A stretch of DNA of 10,983 nucleotides from assembly GCA_945900695.1 (NCBI GenBank), contig CAMDJU010000074.1:1-10983 (forward strand), read 5' to 3'. Below, piece by piece: positions 6,219 to 10,983 of the stretch. The translations under genes were made by a program, and so were the position numbers. Numbering within the stretch: position 1 is the first letter of the stretch; each line of letters begins with the position of its first letter. The DNA comes from Bordetella parapertussis (GTDB lineage Bacteria; Pseudomonadota; Gammaproteobacteria; Burkholderiales; Burkholderiaceae_C). The notes beneath the pieces are model-generated. The model was not told the DNA's origin and did not search any database. It saw only the letters and a program-made list of their open reading frames with translations.

Positions 6219-7262
6219 TCACCCGCCCAGCTTTTGCCCGCGCCAGTCGACAACGCCGCCGCGCAAAAAGTCTGCCACGCCCAGGCGCTTGCCGCCGGGT
6301 TTTTGCAGCTGCAGCACGCGCAGCACACCGTCGCCCGTGGCCACGTCCAGACCTTGGTCGCTGGCCTGCAGCACTTGACCGGGTAAGGGCGCGCTGGCTG
6401 TGTCGGCCAGCAGATGGTCAGCGGTGAAAGGGGCTGCGTTGGGAGCGGTGGCAGCAGTTGCGCCTGCACCCATCGGGGCTTGGGCCTGATCAGGCAAAGC
6501 CTGTGCCGACCAAATTTTCAAAGCCTGGCCTTGCCACAGGGTGTGCGCACCGGGGAAGGGGTCGAAGGCGCGAACGCGCCGCGCCAACACGGCGGCAGGC
6601 ATCGACCAGTCGATCAGCGCTTCGTGCTTTTCAATTTTGGCGGCATAGGTGATGCCCTCCTCGCTTTGCGGCTGGGCCCGCCAAGGTTGCGGCTGGGCCA
6701 ATACCTCGAGCAAGGCCTGCGCGCCCAAGTGGGCCAAGCGGTCGTGCAAGCGGGCGGTGGTGTCCTCTGGGTGGATGTCGATGGCGCGGCGCAACAGCAC
6801 GTCCCCGGTGTCCAGCCCCACGTCCAATTGCATGATGCACACACCTGTTTGTGCGTCGCCCGCTTCGATGGCGCGGTGGATGGGTGCCGCACCGCGCCAG
6901 CGCGGCAACAGCGAGGCGTGGATGTTCAAGCAGCCCAAGCGCGGCACGGCCAAGGCCCAGGCGGGCAAGATCAAGCCGTAGGCAGCCACCACCATGGCCT
7001 GTGCTTGGGCGCGGCCGATGGCGTCTTGTGCAGCGCGGGCGTCGTCGGGGTATTTGCCGTCCAAGCGCAGGCTGCGCGGTTGGGCCAGCGGCAGTTGGTG
7101 GGCCAGGGCAAATTGTTTGACGGCGGATGCCTGCAGTTGCAAGCCGCGCCCAGCGGGCCGGTCGGGTTGGGTGAGCACCAAAGCGATGTCATGCCCCGCC
7201 GCATGCAAAGCGCTCAGGGCTTGCTGGGCAAATTCGGGCGTGCCCGCAAAGATCAGACGCAT
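6219..7262 (-). CDS. fmt: Methionyl-tRNA formyltransferase
   Basis: This enzyme uses 10-formyltetrahydrofolate to formylate Met-tRNA(fMet) for bacterial translation initiation. The N-terminal catalytic domain shows [12 protein letters not shown] (1-12), QPDRPAGRG (32-40), AAYGLILP (93-100), and the signature [16 protein letters not shown] (113-128) with the expected catalytic N113 and H115, plus D151 in GLDTGD. The linker motifs [14 protein letters not shown] (206-219) and FDPFPGA (233-239) lead into the C-terminal tRNA-binding OB-like domain. At 347 residues it is about 30 longer than the E. coli enzyme, mainly because of an Ala/Pro-rich insert at about 256-293. It begins four bases after def ends, in the classic def-fmt operon. 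Confidence 0.97.
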   Translation of the reverse strand: MRLIFAGTPEFAQQALSALHAAGHDIALVLTQPDRPAGRGLQLQASAVKQFALAHQLPLAQPRSLRLDGKYPDDARAAQDAIGRAQAQAMVVAAYGLILPAWALAVPRLGCLNIHASLLPRWRGAAPIHRAIEAGDAQTGVCIMQLDVGLDTGDVLLRRAIDIHPEDTTARLHDRLAHLGAQALLEVLAQPQPWRAQPQSEEGITYAAKIEKHEALIDWSMPAAVLARRVRAFDPFPGAHTLWQGQALKIWSAQALPDQAQAPMGAGATAATAPNAAPFTADHLLADTASAPLPGQVLQASDQGLDVATGDGVLRVLQLQKPGGKRLGVADFLRGGVVDWRGQKLGG

Positions 7263-7266
7263 GGGC

Positions 7267-7776
7267 TCAGCGTTGCGACTCGCGTTGGGCCTTGAGGATT
7301 TTGCTGCGGATGCGGGTGCGCTTTAAAAAAGACAGGTGTTCCACAAACACCTTGCCTTGCAGATGGTCGATTTCGTGCTGCAAGCAAATGGACTCCAGGC
7401 CCTCGGCCTCCACGGTGAAGGCTTGGCCACTGGCGTCGAGTGCGCTGACGCGCACTTGGTGCGCCCGCTCAACGCCGTCGTAAATACCGGGCACCGACAA
7501 GCAGCCTTCTTCGCCCTTGATGCGATCGCTGCTGGCCCACTCGATGACCGGATTGATCAAGGCCAGCGGCTGGTTGTGTTCTTCCGACACGTCGATGACG
7601 ATGACCCGCTCGTGCACGTCCACCTGGGTGGCGGCCAGGCCAATGCCTTTGGCCTCGTACATGGTCTCGGTCATGTCGGCAATGAGTTGGCGGATGCGAT
7701 CGTCCACCAAGGCCACAGGTTTGGCCACGGTGTGCAGACGCGGGTCGGGATAGGTGAGGATGGTGAGCAAAGCCAT
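7267..7776 (-). CDS. def: Peptide deformylase
   Basis: This 169-residue metalloenzyme removes the formyl group from the N-terminal methionine of nascent proteins at the ribosome. All three family motifs are present: GIGLAATQ (44-51), EGCLSVPG (90-97) with metal ligand C92, and QHEIDHLQG (133-141) with metal ligands H134 and H138 and catalytic E135. The start [14 protein letters not shown] is standard. The tail [18 protein letters not shown] is basic, as in many proteobacterial type 1 enzymes that contact the ribosome. It is the first gene of the minus-strand def-fmt-azlC-azlD group and is divergent from dprA. Confidence 0.98.
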   Translation of the reverse strand: MALLTILTYPDPRLHTVAKPVALVDDRIRQLIADMTETMYEAKGIGLAATQVDVHERVIVIDVSEEHNQPLALINPVIEWASSDRIKGEEGCLSVPGIYDGVERAHQVRVSALDASGQAFTVEAEGLESICLQHEIDHLQGKVFVEHLSFLKRTRIRSKILKAQRESQR

Positions 7777-7909
7777 GGGGGCATATTGTCCGCGCTTTTG
7801 CGCCGCGCCCCAACCCCTGCCGTCAAGCCCACACGCTGGGGTTCACCTATTGCCAAAGGCCACGAGCTGGTCGATGATGAACGCCAAAAAATGCCCCAGG
7901 GAGGCACCC
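7777..7909. promoter_or_regulatory. Divergent def/dprA intergenic region
   Basis: This 133-base gap must hold the promoters for def (leftward) and dprA (rightward). I see no strong sigma70 pair for either. A short GCGC-TTTT-GCGC hairpin lies at 7792-7803, just upstream of def. The LysM-domain gene that I recall sitting before dprA in many betaproteobacteria is absent here. Confidence 0.4.
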
Positions 7910-9094
7910 ATGACACCCACACACACCGCGGCCAGCGACTGGCCCGATTGGTTGCAGTTGGTCACCACACCGGGCGTGAGCGCGCGCCAACTGCGCCAAT
8001 TGCTCAGTGCTTATGGAGGTCCAGCCCAGGTGCTGGCCGCCAGCGAGGCCGATCGGGCCCATTGGGTGGGCGCGGCAGCGGCGGCCGCTTTGAATCGCCC
8101 CCCCGCAGATGCCCCGCTGCGCCGCGCCCGCACCGCGCACTGGCTGGCCCACCCCCCGCCGGGCTGCGCCCACATGATTTGGACCTTGGGCGACGCGGCA
8201 TATCCCAGTGCTTTTTTGCAGTTGAGCGACCCCCCTTTGATGGTCTACGCCCAAGGCCAAACCGCGCCCTTGAGCGGTGCGGCCTTGGCCGTGGTGGGCA
8301 GCCGCAACCCCACCGCTCAGGGCCGAGAGAACGCGCTGGCGTTTGCCCACAACTTGGCCGCCCAGGGCGTGTGTGTGGTCTCTGGCTTGGCCCTGGGCAT
8401 TGACGCCGCCGCGCACGAAGGGGCCTTGCGTGGGGGCGCTCATTTGCCATTGGCCACGGTGGCCGTGGTCGGCACGGGGCTGGACCGCGTCTACCCCAAG
8501 GCCAACCAAGCGCTGGCCCAAGCGGTGGCGCTGCGCGGTTGTCTGATCAGCGAATACCCGCTGGGCACGCCGCCACTGGCCGCGCATTTTCCACAGCGCA
8601 ACCGGCTGATTGCCGCGCTCGGTCAAGGCTGCCTGGTGGTAGAGGCCGCGCTGTCATCGGGCTCACTGATCACGGCCCACCAAGCCCTGGAGTTGGGGCG
8701 CGAGGTGTTTGCCATCCCAGGCTCTATCCATTCAACCCAGTCGCGTGGCTGCCACGCCTTGATCCGCCAAGGGGCCAAGTTGGTCGAGTCGGCCCAAGAT
8801 GTGTGGGATGAATTGCGCGCCCCAGGCCTGTGGGGCGGGGGCTTGGCACAGCCGCGCTCAAAGGCGCTGAGCGCGGCCACAGGGGTTGAAGACGTCCAGG
8901 GGTCGGCTGAACTTGCCAACGATGCCGTGCTGCAAGCCCTGGGCTGGGAGCCTTGTGGCTTGGACCAACTGCAAGCGCGCTGCGGCTGGGACACGGCCGC
9001 ATTGCAAGCGCATTTATTGCAACTCGAACTGGACGGCCAGGTCAGCCGCTTGAGCGGCGGGCGGTTTCAACGTTTGGCACCGCACACCGGCTGA
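7910..9094 (+). CDS. dprA: DNA-processing protein DprA (Smf)
   Basis: This cytosolic protein binds incoming single-stranded DNA and loads RecA during natural transformation. The 394 residues show a SAM-like N-terminal part (about 10-60), then the Rossmann-like DNA-processing domain: VVGSRNPTAQG (128-138), VVSGLALGIDAAAHEGAL (156-173), VVGTGLDRVYPKANQ (186-200), SEYPLGTPP (214-222), FPQRNRLIAALGQGCLVVEA (227-246), SGSLITAHQALELGREVFAIPGS (250-272) and GCHALIRQGAKLV (280-292). The C-terminal part, about 335-390, fits the winged-helix domain. ATG 7910 is chosen because AGGGAGG (7898-7904) sits five bases ahead; an in-frame ATG 34 bases upstream lacks such a site. smg follows on the same strand. 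A complete gene is compatible with natural competence, though dprA is also found in species not known to be competent. Confidence 0.96.
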   Translation: MTPTHTAASDWPDWLQLVTTPGVSARQLRQLLSAYGGPAQVLAASEADRAHWVGAAAAAALNRPPADAPLRRARTAHWLAHPPPGCAHMIWTLGDAAYPSAFLQLSDPPLMVYAQGQTAPLSGAALAVVGSRNPTAQGRENALAFAHNLAAQGVCVVSGLALGIDAAAHEGALRGGAHLPLATVAVVGTGLDRVYPKANQALAQAVALRGCLISEYPLGTPPLAAHFPQRNRLIAALGQGCLVVEAALSSGSLITAHQALELGREVFAIPGSIHSTQSRGCHALIRQGAKLVESAQDVWDELRAPGLWGGGLAQPRSKALSAATGVEDVQGSAELANDAVLQALGWEPCGLDQLQARCGWDTAALQAHLLQLELDGQVSRLSGGRFQRLAPHTG

Positions 9095-9224
9095 GGGGGT
9101 TTGCTTGCGGCCGACAACACGAAGCGCCCGCAGGCCCACAAGCGCAGCAGCCCATGCCAAAGCGGGTGCCCACCCTGTCCATTTGCCACGGCTCTGGCGG
9201 GGCAGGGGGCATTTCAAAACAGGG

Positions 9225-9230
9225 TATATT
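9225..9230 (+). promoter_or_regulatory. TATATT -10-like box just before smg
   Basis: TATATT lies six bases before the smg ATG. If it works as a -10 box, transcription would start at or next to the A of the start codon, giving a leaderless mRNA. No clear -35 box is found 15-19 bases upstream, so this is tentative. Confidence 0.3.
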
Positions 9231-9236
9231 GGGCCC

Positions 9237-9734
9237 ATGTTTGAAGTGCTTGTATTCGTCTACGAAAACTATTGGCGAGGCGACGCTTGCCCCGAATTGG
9301 ACCAATTGGGTCGCAAATTGAGTGCCGCCGGGTTTGAAACCGATGAGATCGACCAAGCCCTGCAATGGCTGGCCGGCCTCAACAGCGCTTCGCGCAGCGC
9401 CAACCCAATTGACATCACCCCCACCGACCTTGAGCCCGCCGATGTGACGCGCCCGGCCTCAGTGGACAGCATGCGCATTTACGCCACCCCAGAGCAAGAC
9501 CAACTGGGTGCCGATGGCCTGGGTTTTTTGAGCTTTTTGGAGTCGGCCGGCGTGCTGCCTGCGCACATGCGCGAGATCGTCATCGACCGCGCCATGGCCG
9601 TGCCACAGCGGCCCATCGACATCGATGACCTGAAAATCATTGTGCTGATGGTCTACTGGAGCGCCGGCATCGAGCCCGACGCCTTGGTGCTCGACGAGTT
9701 GTGTGACGACAACCAATCGCGCGTCGCCCACTGA
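9237..9734 (+). CDS. smg: Smg family protein (DUF494)
   Basis: This 165-residue acidic cytosolic protein belongs to the Smg/DUF494 family, which accompanies dprA in beta- and gammaproteobacteria; its biochemical role is not established. The start MFEVLVFVYENYW is the family hallmark, followed by the helical segment LDQLGRKLSAAGFETDEIDQALQWL (21-45). A variable middle (about 50-78) precedes RIYATPEQDQLGADGLGFLSFLESAGVL (80-107) and the conserved MREIVIDRAMAV (111-122) and DDLKIIVLMVYWS (130-142). The ATG at 9237 is chosen because the hallmark begins there, even though the same frame is open further upstream. It lies 142 bases after dprA, farther than is usual for a tight operon. topA, the common next gene in my recollection, is missing downstream. 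Confidence 0.95.
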   Translation: MFEVLVFVYENYWRGDACPELDQLGRKLSAAGFETDEIDQALQWLAGLNSASRSANPIDITPTDLEPADVTRPASVDSMRIYATPEQDQLGADGLGFLSFLESAGVLPAHMREIVIDRAMAVPQRPIDIDDLKIIVLMVYWSAGIEPDALVLDELCDDNQSRVAH

Positions 9735-9880
9735 GGGCTGCCCGCCCACTGGCGGCTGGCATAAGTGTCTTTGTCTAACTCGGCTTCGATGATCTGGCGC
9801 AGGAAGCTGCTGACTTTGTGTTTTTCGGGTGTGGCAGGGCAAGCGGGTTGGTTGATGCAGGGTTCTGAGGGGCCTGTCGG
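9734..9880 (-). pseudogene. glnS: Remnant of the glutaminyl-tRNA synthetase N-terminus
   Basis: On the minus strand, codons from 9838 down to 9734 read PATPEKHKVSSFLRQIIEAE and continue LDKDTYASRQWAGSP. This closely resembles the start of betaproteobacterial GlnRS (…SNFLRQIIE.DL..GTYASR.WAGSPGD…), as I remember that family. The resemblance stops at the smg stop codon (9734), long before the class I HIGH motif, so at most the first 40-50 residues remain. Upstream, NPASTNPLA, which fits the N-terminal extension, is in a different frame near 9840, so a one-base deletion or two-base insertion has probably occurred. No matching start codon is seen in the same frame close by. It is a broken fragment; a functional glnS must lie elsewhere. 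A chance reading frame is possible but seems unlikely given the length of the match. Confidence 0.55.
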
Positions 9881-9886
9881 ACATGG

Positions 9887-9915
9887 TTGACTCCGGCGAT
9901 CATGATATGTATCAT
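9887..9915 (+). promoter_or_regulatory. Sigma70-type promoter of the vapBC operon
   Basis: TTGACT (9887-9892, five of six to consensus) is followed by exactly 17 bases and TATCAT (9910-9915, five of six). Transcription would start around 9921-9923, giving a leader of roughly 24 bases before the antitoxin ATG. It is the best-formed promoter in this window. Confidence 0.65.
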
Positions 9916-9924
9916 GAGACATAT
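9900..9924. promoter_or_regulatory. Palindromic operator for VapB/VapBC autorepression
   Basis: TCATGATATGTATCATGA (9900-9917) is a palindrome with perfect 8-bp arms and a 2-base centre. A second, overlapping inverted repeat pairs ATATGT (9905-9910) with ACATAT (9919-9924). Both cover the -10 box. VapBC complexes of the AbrB-type antitoxin family normally bind such sites and repress their own operon; that use here is inferred. Confidence 0.65.
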
Positions 9925-9945
9925 CCATTGCCACCTGAGAAAAAC

Positions 9946-10197
9946 ATGTCTTCCACCGCCAAAATTTTCACCACCGGCCGCAGCCAAGCGGTGCGCTTGC
10001 CTTTGGAGTTCAGGTTTGACGTGGCTGAAGTATTCATTCGCCACGACCCTGCCACGGGCGATGTGGTGTTGTCGCGCAAGCCCAGCGACTGGCAAGGTTT
10101 GCTGGATGCGGTGGCTTTGAATGCCAACCAAGACCTGTTGATTGAACGCCGCCAAACCAGCGCTCGCCGCGATCCATTCGACACGAGCAAGAAATGA
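9946..10197 (+). CDS. vapB: VapB-type antitoxin (AbrB/SpoVT-like)
   Basis: This 83-residue cytosolic antitoxin binds and inhibits the VapC toxin and represses the operon. Residues 4-45 ([20 protein letters not shown] to VVLSRKP) match the swapped-hairpin AbrB-like DNA-binding domain of VapB/VagC proteins, including the typical GRSQAVRLP segment. Residues 48-83 form the expected toxin-binding tail, ending in a DPFDTSKK sequence typical of such antitoxins. The ATG at 9946 is chosen because [14 protein letters not shown] is the usual beginning and a GAGA sequence lies about six bases before it; an upstream in-frame extension would run through the operator. The stop overlaps the vapC start by four bases (ATGA), so expression is coupled. 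Base composition is close to that of the host. Confidence 0.92.
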   Translation: MSSTAKIFTTGRSQAVRLPLEFRFDVAEVFIRHDPATGDVVLSRKPSDWQGLLDAVALNANQDLLIERRQTSARRDPFDTSKK

Positions 10198-10598
10198 CCC
10201 AGCGTTATTTGCTGGACACCAACGTCATCAGCCACCTCATGCAGGGGCGAGACGCCAAACTGCTTGCACGTTTAACCAAATTGCCGGTGGGGCAGGTGGC
10301 TATCTCCAGCGTGACCTTGGCCGAAATTGAATACGGCATCCAGCGCAGAGGGCAACCCATGGCCTTGCGAAACGCCCTGACACAAGTGCTTTTGCACATG
10401 GATGTGTTGCCATGGGATGCCGCTGCTGCCACCAGTTATGGCGAACTGTGCAGCGGTTTGGAAGCGCAAGGCATCAACCTCAGCGACTTTGACATGATGA
10501 TCGCGGCCCATGCAGTGACATTGAAGGCCACCTTGGTCAGCCGCGACAAAGCATTTGCAAACATTCCAAAGCAGCGCTTGAAGCTGGAGGTTTGGTAG
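10194..10598 (+). CDS. vapC: VapC-type PIN-domain ribonuclease toxin
   Basis: This 134-residue Mg-dependent endoribonuclease arrests translation when free of its antitoxin; VapC enzymes typically cut initiator tRNA, other tRNAs or rRNA, and the target here is unknown. The PIN-domain acidic residues are in place: D8 in YLLDTNVIS (5-13), E44 in [12 protein letters not shown] (38-49), D100 in [10 protein letters not shown] (98-107) and D118 in LVSRDKAF (114-121). The ending RLKLEVW is also usual for the family. Length is normal and the catalytic set is complete, so the toxin is probably active and the pair functional. The start ATG overlaps the vapB stop. The pair sits between a glnS-like remnant and an unrelated gene, consistent with insertion as an accessory unit. 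Confidence 0.95.
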   Translation: MTQRYLLDTNVISHLMQGRDAKLLARLTKLPVGQVAISSVTLAEIEYGIQRRGQPMALRNALTQVLLHMDVLPWDAAAATSYGELCSGLEAQGINLSDFDMMIAAHAVTLKATLVSRDKAFANIPKQRLKLEVW

Positions 10599-10621
10599 TT
10601 TTGGGTTGTTGACTGAATCAA

Positions 10622-10643
10622 AGCCAGCCTTGACCTCAACAGG
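10622..10643. terminator. Possible hairpin between convergent vapC and the right-end gene
   Basis: AGCC-TTG and CAA-CA-GGCT can pair around ACCT with a two-base bulge, in the short gap between vapC and the convergent gene that ends at 10644. No T-tract follows on either strand, so termination here is only a possibility. Confidence 0.2.
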
Positions 10644-10982
10644 CTAAACCAACTCCCTGGGCTTGCCGTCGTACATGCGCATTTGAACGGGCACCACATA
10701 GCGGTGTGAATGCGTCAACATTTGCATAAAGCCTGGGGTGCGGCTGCGCATGATTTGGTCCTCGCAGCCTTGAAACGCCACTTGCACCGCGCTCAGGTAA
10801 TCGGTTTCGTTGCGGCTGGCCAAATGGCCGATGACGTTGATGGGCAGGTTATCGCCGTGGGCGACGGGGTTGGTGAAAGCGTGTTCAAACGCCTGGTTGA
10901 ATACCGATCGGTTGGTGCAAACCCCGGCGGTGCAGCTGGATCGGTCGTTGGGCCACACACCCAACAGACCGGCATTGCTGCC
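10644..10982 (-). CDS. Unrecognised protein, C-terminal end only
   Basis: The frame enters from the right edge at 10982 and ends in TAG at 10644-10646, giving the last 112 residues of a longer protein. It starts GSNAGLLGVWPNDRSSCTAG and contains two close cysteines (CTAGVC), a third in FQGCEDQ, the segment DNLPINVIGHLASRNETDYLSAVQVAF and a terminal RYVVPVQMRMYDGKPRELV. No membrane helix is visible. The spaced cysteines and Asn/Ser-rich composition suit an exported protein, but the N-terminus that would show a signal peptide is missing. Codon use looks like that of the host genes. I do not recognise the family. A start inside the window (for example the TTG at 10964) is less likely than continuation beyond the edge. 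Confidence 0.7.
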   Translation of the reverse strand, partial: GSNAGLLGVWPNDRSSCTAGVCTNRSVFNQAFEHAFTNPVAHGDNLPINVIGHLASRNETDYLSAVQVAFQGCEDQIMRSRTPGFMQMLTHSHRYVVPVQMRMYDGKPRELV

Positions 10983-10983
10983 C

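Noticed and set aside
6197-6469. Upstream extension of the azlC frame
   Set aside because: It overlaps the fmt 3' end in another frame and has no AzlC similarity; the family N-terminus begins at 6196.
6414-7295. A 293-codon plus-strand open frame opposite fmt
   Set aside because: It is antisense to a certain gene, and its translation is low-complexity and unlike any family.
7754-7909. Longer N-terminus for DprA
   Set aside because: A strong Shine-Dalgarno sequence sits in front of 7910, and the added residues overlap the def start and are not DprA-like.
9105-9236. Longer N-terminus for Smg
   Set aside because: The family begins MFEVLVFVYENYW at 9237; the upstream residues are Arg/Ala/His-rich without similarity.
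9883-9945. Longer N-terminus for VapB
   Set aside because: It would translate through the promoter and operator; the family start is at 9946.
1-10983. CRISPR array, tRNA or rRNA genes, complete insertion sequence
   Set aside because: Reading both strands I saw no regularly spaced identical repeats, no cloverleaf-like sequence and no transposase gene; only short inverted repeats are present.

Overview
This window looks like chromosomal DNA of a betaproteobacterium, most likely of the Comamonadaceae (Burkholderiales). Most genes are GC-rich with G/C-ending codons, and the protein sequences of Pgk, Def, Fmt, DprA and Smg, as well as the divergent def-fmt / dprA-smg arrangement, fit that group. 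This placement is from recognition of families, not from a search.

Layout: the left edge holds the 3' part of a fumarylacetoacetate-hydrolase-family gene (+). Next comes a clearly more AT-rich minus-strand gene (822-2411) for a 529-residue protein with about seven Ala/Gly-rich imperfect repeats, which looks acquired. Then follow a secreted protein whose C-terminal end resembles the end of formylglycine-generating-enzyme (SUMF1-like) modules (2627-3631, -), preceded by an exact FNR-type box, and phosphoglycerate kinase (pgk, -). The central block is a compact minus-strand group def-fmt-azlC-azlD: N-terminal maturation and initiator formylation genes followed by an AzlCD-type branched-chain amino-acid exporter with overlapping stop and start codons. 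Divergent from def are dprA and smg (+).

Right of smg the order becomes irregular. A short minus-strand reading frame that resembles the N-terminus of glutaminyl-tRNA synthetase stops exactly at the smg stop codon. It is followed by a complete VapBC-type toxin-antitoxin operon (+) with a well-formed sigma70-like promoter whose -10 box lies inside an operator-like palindrome. The window ends in the 3' end of an unrecognised minus-strand gene.

How the parts work together: Fmt formylates initiator Met-tRNA and Def removes the formyl group from nascent proteins, so these two form a functional pair. AzlC and AzlD form one transporter. DprA loads RecA on incoming single-stranded DNA. VapB neutralises the VapC ribonuclease and, with it, is expected to repress its own promoter. 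I see no tRNA, rRNA, CRISPR array or complete insertion sequence. The least explained parts are the repeat protein at 822-2411, the structured gap at 2412-2626, the FNR box at 3665-3678, and the smg/glnS-remnant/vapBC junction.
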